Origin: Rubrivivax sp.
GTDB taxonomy: Bacteria > Pseudomonadota > Gammaproteobacteria > Burkholderiales > Burkholderiaceae_C
Length of the DNA stretch: 64,000 bases
Reading direction: 5' to 3'
NCBI GenBank assembly: GCA_024641945.1
Contig: JAHECD010000004.1
Span: 24,736-88,735, forward strand
Shown here: in pieces, positions 10,688-18,436 of the stretch
Layout: every line of letters starts with the position of its first letter
Position numbering within the stretch: the stretch's first letter is position 1
The notes under the pieces: generated by a model
The model's database searches: none
Told to the model about the DNA's origin: nothing
What the model saw: the letters and a program-made list of their open reading frames with translations, nothing else
Position numbers and translations under genes: made by a program

Positions 10688-10984
10688 ATGCTGACAGTTC
10701 TCAACGCGCTTCAACTTGTCCTGTACATCGCCTTGCTCGCGCTGGCCGGGCAGGGCGTTCTCTTCGTGCTCGCGGGTGACAGGCGCAGTTCGAACTTCTT
10801 CTATCGGACGCTGCAGGTGGTTTCCATGCCGTTTACCGCACTGATACGCAAGGCGACACCTCGAGCGGTAGCCAATCGCCATGTTCCACTGGTCACGTTT
10901 CTGGTTCTGCTGGTGGCGTACGCGGTCGTGACATTCGAAAAGATCGGGCTCTGCGTGTCGCTCAACATGGTGGGTTGCCGGTGA
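10688..10984 (+). CDS. Small integral membrane protein, function unknown
   Basis: A 98-residue protein with two predicted membrane helices: about residues 5-28 (LQLVLYIALLALAGQGVLFVL) and 70-88 (VPLVTFLVLLVAYAVVTF), separated by a basic loop (DRRSSNF...IRKATPRAVANRH). I do not recognise a named family with certainty. I chose the ATG at 10688; a TTG at 10676 is in frame. Its stop overlaps the GTG start of the TPR gene (GTGA), and both precede the sodium:solute symporter pair, suggesting one operon. Confidence 0.7.
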   Translation: MLTVLNALQLVLYIALLALAGQGVLFVLAGDRRSSNFFYRTLQVVSMPFTALIRKATPRAVANRHVPLVTFLVLLVAYAVVTFEKIGLCVSLNMVGCR

Positions 10985-11562
10985 GCGTCGTCGCCTACCA
11001 CGTACTCAAATGGCGAGCCATCGCTTGGCTGGTCCTGGGGCGGGACGCACCGGCACTTGCCCTGTTCGACCAGATCGTTCGCGACCGGCCATCGGACACC
11101 TACGCGCTGTCGAGCCGCATGAACCTGTATGCACGTCGTGGCCAATGGGCGCGGGCGGTTTCCGATTCAGACCTAGTCGTAGCGACTGAGCCGGAGAATG
11201 CGCACCACTGGTTCAATCGTGGCTACGTGCTGGAACAGATCGGCCTTCTCGATGAGGCCCGATTGGCGTTCGGCCGAGCGACATCCCTGTCGCCGACGCT
11301 TGACCGGGCTTGGTATGGCCTGGGGTTGGTGCTGATCCGCCAGCACTGTTTCGATGAGGCCGTGCATGCGCTGCGGCGTGCGACTGAACTGCAACCGATG
11401 AGCCCTCATGGCTGGTATCAGCTCGCACGGGTCCACGTCGACAGGCACGACCTGGATGCCGCTCGAAAGATCATCGGGCATCTCAAGGGTTTCGAGCCCC
11501 GTGTCGCGGCGCAACTTGAGCGCGAAACGGGATTGCTAGAGAACGAACCCGTTGCGGCTTGA
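10981..11562 (+). CDS. Tetratricopeptide-repeat protein
   Basis: A 193-residue protein of tandem TPR helices, for example ENAHHWFNRGYVLEQIGLLD, LDRAWYGLGLVLIRQHCFDE and SPHGWYQLARVHVDRHDLD, likely a scaffold for protein contacts. No signal peptide is clear. The GTG at 10981 overlaps the preceding stop; a TTG at 10975 is the alternative. Its position just upstream of the DUF4212/symporter pair suggests it serves that transporter, but this is inference. Confidence 0.75.
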   Translation: MSVVAYHVLKWRAIAWLVLGRDAPALALFDQIVRDRPSDTYALSSRMNLYARRGQWARAVSDSDLVVATEPENAHHWFNRGYVLEQIGLLDEARLAFGRATSLSPTLDRAWYGLGLVLIRQHCFDEAVHALRRATELQPMSPHGWYQLARVHVDRHDLDAARKIIGHLKGFEPRVAAQLERETGLLENEPVAA

Positions 11563-11622
11563 GCGTGAGCCAATCGGACATGGCCGCCGACACGGCCTGA
11601 TCAAATCTAAGTGAGGCCGCAG

Positions 11623-11880
11623 ATGAAGGTGAGCAAGAACCACAGGGCCTATTGGCAGAAGAACCTGCGCGTCACTGCGATCCTTCTCGTGATCTGGTTC
11701 GTCGTCACCTACGTTGTTGGCTACTTCGCGCGCGATCTCGATTTCAGCTTCTTCGGATGGCCATTCAGTTTCTGGGTCGCCTCCCAGGGTGCCCTCGTCG
11801 TCTATGTGTTGATCATCTGGTTTTACGCAACCTACATGAACAAGCTTGACAAGGCACACGACGTGGCCGAGGAGGAATGA
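11623..11880 (+). CDS. DUF4212 small subunit of sodium:solute symporter
   Basis: An 85-residue membrane protein with two helices (VTAILLVIWFVVTYVVGYF and ALVVYVLIIWFYATYMNKL). The motif HRAYWQKNLR before helix 1 and the layout fit the DUF4212 / VC_2705-type symporter small-subunit family, always found next to a large SSS-family permease as here. I chose ATG 11623 over GTG 11611. The gene ends GGAGGAATGA, which supplies the ribosome-binding site of the next gene. Confidence 0.88.
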   Translation: MKVSKNHRAYWQKNLRVTAILLVIWFVVTYVVGYFARDLDFSFFGWPFSFWVASQGALVVYVLIIWFYATYMNKLDKAHDVAEEE

Positions 11881-11882
11881 GG

Positions 11883-14018
11883 ATGGCGCAGCCAGACAGC
11901 CGACACGGGAGCGCGGCACTTTCAGGCAGGGCCGCCAACGACGCGTTCCGGCGGCAGCTCAACAAGGTCTACGGCTGGTACACCGGCGGTTTCTTCACCT
12001 TCGTTGCGGTGCTGGCGGTCCTGGAGCAGATGGGCCTCAGCCGCGGCGCAATGGGCATCGTCTTCTTGCTCGCCACAGTGGCGCTTTACGCGGGCATAGG
12101 GATCTTGAGCCGGACCAACGACGCCGCGGAGTACTACGTGGCAGGACGGCGTGTGCCAGCCATGTACAACGGCATGGCCACGGGTGCAGACTGGATGAGC
12201 GCGGCGTCGTTCATCGGGCTTGCCGGTACCCTGTACCTCACTGGCTACGGTGGCCTGGCCTTCATCATGGGGTGGACGGGTGGTTACTGCCTGGTCGCAC
12301 TGTTCCTCGCACCATACCTCCGCAAGTTCGGCCAGTTCACGATTCCCGATTTTCTCGGTGCCCGGTACGAGGGCAACGCCGCGCGCCTTGTCGGCGTGAT
12401 CATTGCAATCCTCTGTTCGTTCACCTATGTCGTGGCGCAAATCTATGGGGTCGGGCTCATCACGACGCGTCTGTCGGGCATCCCGTTCGAGATCGGCATC
12501 TTCGTCGGACTTGGAGGGATCCTCGTCTGCTCTTTCCTTGGTGGCATGCGCGCGGTCACCTGGACCCAGGTGGCGCAGTTCATCATTCTCATCATCGCGT
12601 ACATGATCCCGGTGATCTGGCTGTCGGTGAAGCAGACAGGTTTTCCTATTCCGCAGGCCATCTACGGCTACCAACTCCAGAAGGTCACGGCGCAGGAACA
12701 GAAGCTGATTGACGACCCCAAGGAGAAGGAGGTCGTGGCCATCTTCCGAAAGCAGGCCGACACACTTGCCGACAAGCTGAAGGATGTTCCAGCCGCACTC
12801 GTGGCGGACCGAGCCGCCGCGAAGAAGCGCGTCGAGGATCTTCGTGCCGCCAACGCACCGCTGGCGGAGCTTCAATCGGCAGAGCGCGCGCTGTCATCGA
12901 TGCCCAAGGACGAGTCCGCTGCCAAGGCGGCTTGGACAGCGGCCCGCGCTGCGGCCGACGCGAGGGCCAAGCCGCTCGCGGGGATGCCGCGTCATGCGGC
13001 ACAGTACAACGGCGACCCGGACGGAGACGCCAATGCACGACTGAGCTTCAGCGAGTCCCGCCGCAACTTTCTCGCGCTTGTCTTCTGTCTGATGGTCGGC
13101 ACTGCAGCGCTGCCCCACATCCTGATGCGCTACTACACGACGCCATCCGTGAAGGAGGCTCGAAGCTCCGTCACTTGGAGTCTGTTCTTCATATTCCTGT
13201 TGTACTTCACGGCACCGGCACTGGCGGTGCTCGTCAAGTACGAGGTCTTCAACGTACTGGTGGGTACGCCGTTCGACCGGTTGCCGGGTTGGATTGCCGC
13301 GTGGTCGCGCGTCGATCCAGGGCTGCTGTCGGTGACCGACATCAACAAGGATGGGATCTTTCAGCTGGGCGAGATGAAGATCGGCGGCGACATCATCGTG
13401 CTGGCCACGCCCGAGATTGCCGGTCTGCCGTATGTCATCTCGGGGCTCGTCGCTGCAGGCGGTCTGGCCGCTGCACTTTCCACGGCCGACGGCTTGTTGC
13501 TGACGATTGCCAACGCGCTGTCGCACGATCTCTACTACAAAATGATCGATCCCAATGCGCCCACCTCCCGGAGGGTGCTGATCTCGAAAATGCTTCTCCT
13601 CGTTGTGGCCGTGTTGGCGGCGTTGGTCGCTGCGCAGAAGCCGGCTGACATTCTGTTCCTGGTATCGGCAGCCTTCTCGATCGCCGCCGCAGGCTTCTTT
13701 CCGGCGTTGACGCTGGGCATTTTCTGGAAACGTGCCACCAAGTGGGGGGCCACGCTTGGAATGATTGCGGGCTGCGGCATCACGCTCTACTACATGGCAA
13801 CGACCCAACCCTGGTTGCGCGGGCTTTTCGGGGTGTCGTCTCCGGTGGCCGAGCACATCTGGTGGGGGATTTCGCCCATCTCGGCCGGCGTGTTCGGCGT
13901 GCCGCTGGGGTTCCTGGTGATCATCGTCGTGAGCCTCGTGACACCAGCTCCCAAGGCCGACGTACAAGAACTCGTGGAGCACGTGAGGTATCCGAACCTG
14001 CGGCCGACCAAGGGCTGA
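11883..14018 (+). CDS. Sodium:solute symporter, VC_2705 subfamily
   Basis: Large permease of the SSS family, probably taking up acetate or a similar small carboxylate with sodium. The 711-residue protein has the LeuT-type core (EYYVAGRRVPAMYNGMATGADWMSAASFIGLAG near residue 85; GLVAAGGLAAALSTADGLLLTIANALSHD near 522-550). Between helices there is a hydrophilic, Ala/Lys-rich probable coiled coil at about residues 264-396. A loop DINKDGIFQLGE (residues 486-497) matches a 12-residue EF-hand calcium loop. I chose ATG 11883 because GGAGG at 11871 is 7 bases ahead; ATG 11877 overlaps the upstream stop and is the alternative. Substrate is not provable from sequence. Confidence 0.9.
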   Translation: MAQPDSRHGSAALSGRAANDAFRRQLNKVYGWYTGGFFTFVAVLAVLEQMGLSRGAMGIVFLLATVALYAGIGILSRTNDAAEYYVAGRRVPAMYNGMATGADWMSAASFIGLAGTLYLTGYGGLAFIMGWTGGYCLVALFLAPYLRKFGQFTIPDFLGARYEGNAARLVGVIIAILCSFTYVVAQIYGVGLITTRLSGIPFEIGIFVGLGGILVCSFLGGMRAVTWTQVAQFIILIIAYMIPVIWLSVKQTGFPIPQAIYGYQLQKVTAQEQKLIDDPKEKEVVAIFRKQADTLADKLKDVPAALVADRAAAKKRVEDLRAANAPLAELQSAERALSSMPKDESAAKAAWTAARAAADARAKPLAGMPRHAAQYNGDPDGDANARLSFSESRRNFLALVFCLMVGTAALPHILMRYYTTPSVKEARSSVTWSLFFIFLLYFTAPALAVLVKYEVFNVLVGTPFDRLPGWIAAWSRVDPGLLSVTDINKDGIFQLGEMKIGGDIIVLATPEIAGLPYVISGLVAAGGLAAALSTADGLLLTIANALSHDLYYKMIDPNAPTSRRVLISKMLLLVVAVLAALVAAQKPADILFLVSAAFSIAAAGFFPALTLGIFWKRATKWGATLGMIAGCGITLYYMATTQPWLRGLFGVSSPVAEHIWWGISPISAGVFGVPLGFLVIIVVSLVTPAPKADVQELVEHVRYPNLRPTKG

Positions 14019-14100
14019 ATCCACCGCAGGCCTGCGCGCCTTGCGGCGGCCCCCGCCGGCGCCATCGTGCACCGACGGAAACCCTGACGATCGCATCGGC

Positions 14101-14106
14101 TACAAT
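14101..14106 (+). promoter_or_regulatory. -10 hexamer for rpsF operon
   Basis: TACAAT lies 90 bases before rpsF in the intergenic gap after the symporter. A matching -35 is poor at 17 bases. Position just upstream of the structured leader supports it. Confidence 0.4.
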
Positions 14107-14123
14107 ATTGGGTTTCCTGCCTT

Positions 14124-14160
14124 GCTGCACCCGTATGAAGTCAGACGCTGACGGGGCAGC
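14124..14160 (+). promoter_or_regulatory. Structured rpsF leader, candidate S6:S18 autoregulatory element
   Basis: GCTGC-A-CCCGT (14124-14134) pairs with ACGGGGCAGC (14151-14160), leaving one bulged A; an alternative inner hairpin GTCAG-ACG-CTGAC also fits. Leaders of rpsF operons in many bacteria bind the S6:S18 complex through a CCG element in a stem-loop. The element here contains CCG (14131-14133) and sits 31 bases before rpsF. Its match to the known consensus is inferred, not tested. Confidence 0.45.
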
Positions 14161-14190
14161 TTCCTTTCATGGAATCCACAAGGAGCATTC

Positions 14191-14553
14191 ATGCGTCACT
14201 ATGAGATCGTTCTCTTGATCCATCCGGATCAGAGCGAACAGGTTCCGGCCATGCTGGAACGCTACAAGACACTGGTCACCAACGCCGGCGGCAAGGTGCA
14301 CCGTGTCGAGGACTGGGGTCGCCGCCAATTGGCGTACATGATCCAGAAGCTCGCCAAGGCGCATTATCTGTGCCTGAATATCGAGTGCAGCAACGAAACG
14401 CTGACCGAGATCGAGACGGGCTTTCGTTTCAACGATGCCGTGCTGCGCCACCTGACGGTGGCCAAGAGCAAAGCCGAGACGATTCCTTCGGTAATGATGA
14501 AGGCCGTCGAGCGCGAAGAGTCGCGCAAGGCTGCACAGGAGACCACGGCCTGA
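14191..14553 (+). CDS. rpsF: 30S ribosomal protein S6
   Basis: Component of the 30S platform that pairs with S18. The 120-residue product begins [25 protein letters not shown], the classical S6 N-terminus, contains [15 protein letters not shown], and ends in a charged tail. AAGGAG lies seven bases before the ATG. First gene of rpsF-priB-rpsR-rplI, with a structured leader upstream. Confidence 0.97.
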   Translation: MRHYEIVLLIHPDQSEQVPAMLERYKTLVTNAGGKVHRVEDWGRRQLAYMIQKLAKAHYLCLNIECSNETLTEIETGFRFNDAVLRHLTVAKSKAETIPSVMMKAVEREESRKAAQETTA

Positions 14554-14587
14554 TTCGGCCCCAAGCGGCTCCCGTGGTGTAACGCTG

Positions 14588-14869
14588 ATGAACCGCCTGG
14601 TTCTGTCGGCTACGCTGTTGGAGCGCGGTGCCTTGCGCTACACGCCTGCCGGAATGCCCGCCTTGGATCTGAGCCTCGCTCATGAATCTGAAGTCAGCCA
14701 TGAAGGCCAGCCGCGCAAGGTTTCGCTGCAGGTGAGGTCCCTGGTTATCGGGTCGCTTGTCGACCGGGTTTCCGGGATGCCTCTGGGAGCGCCATCGCAA
14801 TATGCGGGCTTCCTCGCACCTGCGCGCAACGGGCGCGGCATGCTGTTCCACATCACCGAGATCGTCTGA
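14588..14869 (+). CDS. priB: Primosomal replication protein N, PriB
   Basis: Single-stranded DNA-binding OB-fold protein that links PriA and DnaT in replication restart. The 93-residue product (MNRLVLSATLLERGALRYTP) fits PriB in length and start, with LDLSLAHESEVSHEGQPRKV and the C-terminal HITEIV strand. The place between rpsF and rpsR is diagnostic for beta- and gammaproteobacteria. It resembles a short SSB because PriB descends from SSB. Confidence 0.92.
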   Translation: MNRLVLSATLLERGALRYTPAGMPALDLSLAHESEVSHEGQPRKVSLQVRSLVIGSLVDRVSGMPLGAPSQYAGFLAPARNGRGMLFHITEIV

Positions 14870-14929
14870 CCCGAACGTCGAGCGACCGACCCCTTTCAAA
14901 CCGATCCTCAAGTTTTCAGGAGTTCCATC

Positions 14930-15220
14930 ATGGCACCACCCCGTGGCAAAGGCCGTTTTTCCAAGGACAAGCGCCCCAAGCGCAATCAACAGTCCCTGCT
15001 GTTCCGGCGCAAGCGCTTTTGTCGCTTCACCGTGGCTGGCGTGGAAGAGATCGACTACAAGGACGTCGATGTCTTGCGCGATTTCGTCGGCGAGAACGGA
15101 AAGATCACACCTGCGCGCCTGACCGGCACGCGTGCCTTCTATCAACGGCAACTGACCACGGCGATCAAGCGTGCGCGCTTCTTGGCGCTGCTGCCGTACT
15201 CCGACCAACACAAGGTTTGA
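14930..15220 (+). CDS. rpsR: 30S ribosomal protein S18
   Basis: S6 partner in the 30S platform. The 96-residue protein has a basic N-terminal extension ([17 protein letters not shown]), then [25 protein letters not shown] and [11 protein letters not shown], followed by [17 protein letters not shown], all classic S18. CAGGAG precedes the start. The single Cys of the FCRF motif is present, so this is not the C-minus zinc-independent type distinction, which does not apply clearly here. Confidence 0.96.
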   Translation: MAPPRGKGRFSKDKRPKRNQQSLLFRRKRFCRFTVAGVEEIDYKDVDVLRDFVGENGKITPARLTGTRAFYQRQLTTAIKRARFLALLPYSDQHKV

Positions 15221-15230
15221 GGGCAACGAC

Positions 15231-15683
15231 ATGCAAATCATCCTGCTTGAAAAAGTTGACAACCTTGGCAACCTGGGCGATGTCGTCAAGGTCAAGGACG
15301 GCTACGCCCGCAATTTCCTGATTCCGTCACGCCGTGCACGCCGCGCCACCGAGGCGGCGATCAAGGAATTCGAAGTCAAGCGTGCCGAACTCGAGAAGGT
15401 TGCGGCGGAGAAACTGGCCGCCGCGCAGACGCTGGGCGAACAACTCACCGGCAAGACGGTGCGGATCGTCCAGAAGGCCGGCGTGGACGGCCGGCTGTTC
15501 GGCTCCGTCACCAACCAAGATGTCGCCGAGGGCCTGGACAAGATGGGCCTGAAGATCGCGAAGTCTCAGGTTCGCATGCCCAACGGTCCGCTCAAGACCG
15601 TGGGTGAGCACGCCGTGACCGTATCGCCGCACGGCGACGTGGTGGTGGAGATCACGGTGATGGTGGTCGCGCAAGCTGACTGA
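15231..15683 (+). CDS. rplI: 50S ribosomal protein L9
   Basis: Two-domain 50S protein near the L1 stalk, involved in frame maintenance. The ATG at 15231 gives 150 residues starting [21 protein letters not shown], followed by [15 protein letters not shown] (the family motif), a long connecting helix (residues about 40-75) and the C-terminal domain. An in-frame start at 15171 lies inside rpsR and is rejected. Ten bases separate it from rpsR. Confidence 0.97.
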   Translation: MQIILLEKVDNLGNLGDVVKVKDGYARNFLIPSRRARRATEAAIKEFEVKRAELEKVAAEKLAAAQTLGEQLTGKTVRIVQKAGVDGRLFGSVTNQDVAEGLDKMGLKIAKSQVRMPNGPLKTVGEHAVTVSPHGDVVVEITVMVVAQAD

Positions 15684-15705
15684 CGCCGCTGCCGTTTCGA
15701 CGGAT

Positions 15706-15738
15706 GAAGGGCCGGCCTGTCCGGCCCTTCTGCATTTT
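15706..15738 (+). terminator. Intrinsic terminator after rplI
   Basis: GAAGGGCCGG (15706-15715) and CCGGCCCTTC (15721-15730) form a perfect 10-bp stem with loop CCTGT, followed by TGCATTTT. It lies 23 bases after the rplI stop, separating the ribosomal operon from dnaB. The T-run is short but the stem is strong. Confidence 0.8.
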
Positions 15739-15766
15739 GGGCGGATCTCCACCGCAACTCCAAGGC

Positions 15767-15788
15767 CTGTCCACAGGTCTGTCCACAG
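15767..15788 (+). repeat. Two direct CTGTCCACAG repeats upstream of dnaB
   Basis: CTGTCCACAG occurs at 15767-15776 and again at 15779-15788, a 12-base period, 33 bases before the dnaB ATG. The inner TGTCCACA resembles a relaxed DnaA box (consensus TTATCCACA), so DnaA control of dnaB is possible. No other evidence. Confidence 0.5.
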
Positions 15789-15820
15789 CGTGCTCTCGAC
15801 GCACTCGTATCATTCATTTC

Positions 15821-17230
15821 ATGTCCGCTCGCATTGAATCCATCGAGCCGCTGGAAGGCCGCGACGACGAAGTTGCCCGACTTCGCGTCCCGCCACATTC
15901 GGCGGAGGCCGAGCAGAGCGTCCTCGGTGGCTTGCTGCTCGACAACCTTGCATGGGATCGAGCGGCCGACCTGCTCACCGACAGTGATTTCTATCGCTAC
16001 GAGCATCGTCACATCTATGCCGCGATCGGTGCCTTGATCGGCGCAAGCCGCCCCGCCGACGTTGTCACGGTGTTCGAGGCCTTGCAGTCGCGTGGCAAGG
16101 CCGAGGACTGCGGCGGTATCGCCTACCTCAATGCGCTCGCCCAGAGCGTGCCCAGCGCGGCCAACGTGCGACGCTATGCGGAGATCGTTCGTGAACGCGC
16201 CGTGCTGCGCAAGCTCATTGCGGCCAGCGACGAAATCGCGACGAGTGCGTTCAGCCCGCAAGGCGTGCCGGTTTCACAATTGCTCGACGAGGCGGAGTCC
16301 AAGATTTTCCGCATCGGCGAGGAAGGCGCGCGTGGTGGCGTTGGCTTTCAGCAGATGAACAAGTTGGTGGGCGCGCTGCTCGAACGTGTCGACGAACTCG
16401 AAAAGAACGGATCCGAAGAAGTCACCGGTGTCCGCACTGGCTTCTACGACCTCGACCGCCAGACGGCCGGCCTCCAGAAAGGCGACTTGATCGTCCTGGC
16501 CGCGCGACCTTCGATGGGGAAGACGGCCTTTGCGCTCAATATTGCCGAGCATGTGGGGGTCGAGGAAGGCTTGCCGGTGGCCGTGTTCTCGATGGAAATG
16601 GGCGCCTCGCAGTTGGCGTTGCGCCTGGTCGGCTCGCTGGCCCGCATCGATCAGCAGCACCTTCGAACGGGGCGGCTTCGTGATGACGAGTGGGAACGGC
16701 TGCCGACGGCGGCGACCAAGCTCAGCCAGGCGCCGATCTTCATCGACGAATCCGTGGGACTCAATCCGGCCGAACTGCGTGCCCGCGCGCGGCGTCTTGC
16801 GCGGCAATATGGCGGCACGCTCGGCCTGATCGTGATTGACTATCTGCAATTGATGAGTGGCAGTGGTGGAAGCGAAGAAAATCGCGCCACCGTGCTCGGT
16901 GAAATCTCGCGCAGCATGAAAGGCCTGGCCAAGGAACTCCAGTGCCCGGTCATTGCGCTGTCGCAGTTGAACCGCAGCGTCGAATCGCGACCCGACAAGC
17001 GCCCCATGATGAGCGATCTTCGCGAATCCGGTGCGATCGAGCAGGATGCCGACATCATCATGTTCATCTATCGCGACGACTACTACAACAAGGAATCGAA
17101 GGAACCGGGGGTTGCCGAGATCGTCATCGCGAAACAGCGCAATGGCCCGGTCGGCACGGTGAAGTTGACGTTCTTGAAGCCGTTGACGCGCTTCGACAAC
17201 ATGGCGCCGGACGCGTCGAACGACTACTGA
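15821..17230 (+). CDS. dnaB: Replicative DNA helicase DnaB
   Basis: Hexameric 5'-3' helicase at the replication fork. The ATG at 15821 gives 469 residues: N-terminal DnaG-interacting domain (PPHSAEAEQSVLGGLLLDN near residue 25), linker, then RecA-like ATPase with Walker A ARPSMGKT (Lys234), Walker B LIVIDYLQLMSG, and the DnaB motif QLNRSVESRPDKRPMMSDLR with ESGAIEQDAD. No intein is present. An in-frame codon at 15704 would begin inside the terminator and is rejected. In Burkholderiales dnaB commonly follows rplI. Confidence 0.97.
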   Translation: MSARIESIEPLEGRDDEVARLRVPPHSAEAEQSVLGGLLLDNLAWDRAADLLTDSDFYRYEHRHIYAAIGALIGASRPADVVTVFEALQSRGKAEDCGGIAYLNALAQSVPSAANVRRYAEIVRERAVLRKLIAASDEIATSAFSPQGVPVSQLLDEAESKIFRIGEEGARGGVGFQQMNKLVGALLERVDELEKNGSEEVTGVRTGFYDLDRQTAGLQKGDLIVLAARPSMGKTAFALNIAEHVGVEEGLPVAVFSMEMGASQLALRLVGSLARIDQQHLRTGRLRDDEWERLPTAATKLSQAPIFIDESVGLNPAELRARARRLARQYGGTLGLIVIDYLQLMSGSGGSEENRATVLGEISRSMKGLAKELQCPVIALSQLNRSVESRPDKRPMMSDLRESGAIEQDADIIMFIYRDDYYNKESKEPGVAEIVIAKQRNGPVGTVKLTFLKPLTRFDNMAPDASNDY

Positions 17231-17242
17231 CACGACACTTGC

Positions 17243-17276
17243 TTGCAGGCATTGGCAAGACTGTATATATTTACAG
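17243..17276 (+). promoter_or_regulatory. LexA (SOS) box overlapping a sigma-70 promoter
   Basis: CTGTATATATTTACAG at 17261-17276 matches the CTGT-N8-ACAG LexA box, and 18 of 20 bases of the E. coli consensus including flanks. It covers a good promoter: TTGCAG (17243-17248), 17-base spacer, TATATT (17266-17271). The predicted transcript start falls at about 17278, the ATG of the radical SAM gene. Confidence 0.85.
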
Positions 17277-17277
17277 T

Positions 17278-18411
17278 ATGTCAGCCAAGCACATGCCGCC
17301 CGACCTGCCTGCGCAGCCCATCGCGTTGGTCAGGATGCCTGCGAAGGGCAGGGGGACCGCCTGGGAAATCCGGCACCGATTTGCCACCGATACGCGCAGC
17401 GACTTCAACGATGGCTGGGGCACCCTCGATCAGGCCGCGGTCGAAGTACCGTCCAGCCCGGAAACGACCGTCATCGAAGAGTCGGTGCGCACCATACTTT
17501 CGGGCAATGACTCGCCGGACATTGCTTTTGACCTTTCCATCAATCCGTACAGAGGGTGCGAGCACGGATGCATCTACTGCTTCGCGCGCCCCACGCACAG
17601 CTACCTGAACCTCTCGCCCGGGCTCGACTTCGAGACCCGGATCATTGCCAAGCGCAATGCTGCCGAGTTGCTGCGCAAGGCATTTGCAAGCCGATCCTAC
17701 GAGCCATTGCCCTTGAATCTCGGGTCCGCGACGGATGCCTATCAGCCGGTGGAGCGGCGTCTGCGCATCACGCGGGCCGTCGTGGAGGTACTGGCCGAGC
17801 ACCGCCATGCGTTTTCGGTCATCACCAAGTCTGCGCTCATCGAGCGCGATCTGGATCTGCTCGTCCCAATGGCTGCGGAGCGTCTCGCCGCGGCCTACGT
17901 TTCGATCACGACGCTAGACCCGGTTCTGGCACGCGCCATGGAGCCGCGGGCGGCTGCCCCACACCGTCGGCTTCGAACCATTGAGACCTTGGCCAAGGCT
18001 GGGGTGCCGGTGGGCGTGAGCGTGTCGCCGGTGATCCCGTTCCTGAACGAACCCGAAATCGAACGCATCCTTGCTGCTGCTGCCAGTGCCGGCGCGACGT
18101 CGGCATTCAGCATCGTGTTGCGGCTGCCGTGGGAGGTCAACCCACTGTTTCAGCAATGGCTGCAGCAGCATGTACCGGAGAAGGCAGAGCGCATCATGGC
18201 TCGAGTGCGTGAAATGCGCGCGGGCCGCGACAACGACGCGACCTTCGGTCGCCGTATGACAGGTGTCGGCGTCTGGGCGGACCTCCTGCGCCAGCGCTTC
18301 GAAAAGACGGCCGCCAGGCTGGGCCTCAACCGCGCCCGGGTCGACCTCGACCTGTCTCGGTTCAGGCGGCCGAATGCCAGTGAACATTCCGCACAAGGCA
18401 ACCTGTTCTGA
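17278..18411 (+). CDS. Radical SAM protein, PA0069/Rv2578c-type
   Basis: A 377-residue iron-sulfur enzyme with the CxxxCxxC radical SAM site at Cys94, Cys98 and Cys101 (YRGCEHGCIYCFARP) and the family segment INPYRGCEHGC. It resembles the PA0069/Rv2578c radical SAM proteins, distant relatives of spore photoproduct lyase-like enzymes (SplB-type) whose reaction I do not know. The ATG at 17278 follows a LexA box directly and no Shine-Dalgarno is visible, so the message may be leaderless and SOS-induced. A long open frame upstream to 16942 lies within dnaB and is not coding. I recall P. aeruginosa PA0069 being in the LexA regulon, which would agree. Confidence 0.9.
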   Translation: MSAKHMPPDLPAQPIALVRMPAKGRGTAWEIRHRFATDTRSDFNDGWGTLDQAAVEVPSSPETTVIEESVRTILSGNDSPDIAFDLSINPYRGCEHGCIYCFARPTHSYLNLSPGLDFETRIIAKRNAAELLRKAFASRSYEPLPLNLGSATDAYQPVERRLRITRAVVEVLAEHRHAFSVITKSALIERDLDLLVPMAAERLAAAYVSITTLDPVLARAMEPRAAAPHRRLRTIETLAKAGVPVGVSVSPVIPFLNEPEIERILAAAASAGATSAFSIVLRLPWEVNPLFQQWLQQHVPEKAERIMARVREMRAGRDNDATFGRRMTGVGVWADLLRQRFEKTAARLGLNRARVDLDLSRFRRPNASEHSAQGNLF

Positions 18412-18436
18412 TCCGGTCATTGACCAGTCGGCAGCG

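Noticed and set aside
8954..10882. 642-residue antisense frame over ppsA
   Set aside because: Overlaps conserved PEP synthase; composition typical of a codon-position shadow.
16942..17277. N-terminal extension of the radical SAM gene into dnaB
   Set aside because: It runs inside dnaB in another frame and upstream of the LexA-box promoter; the family starts at 17278.
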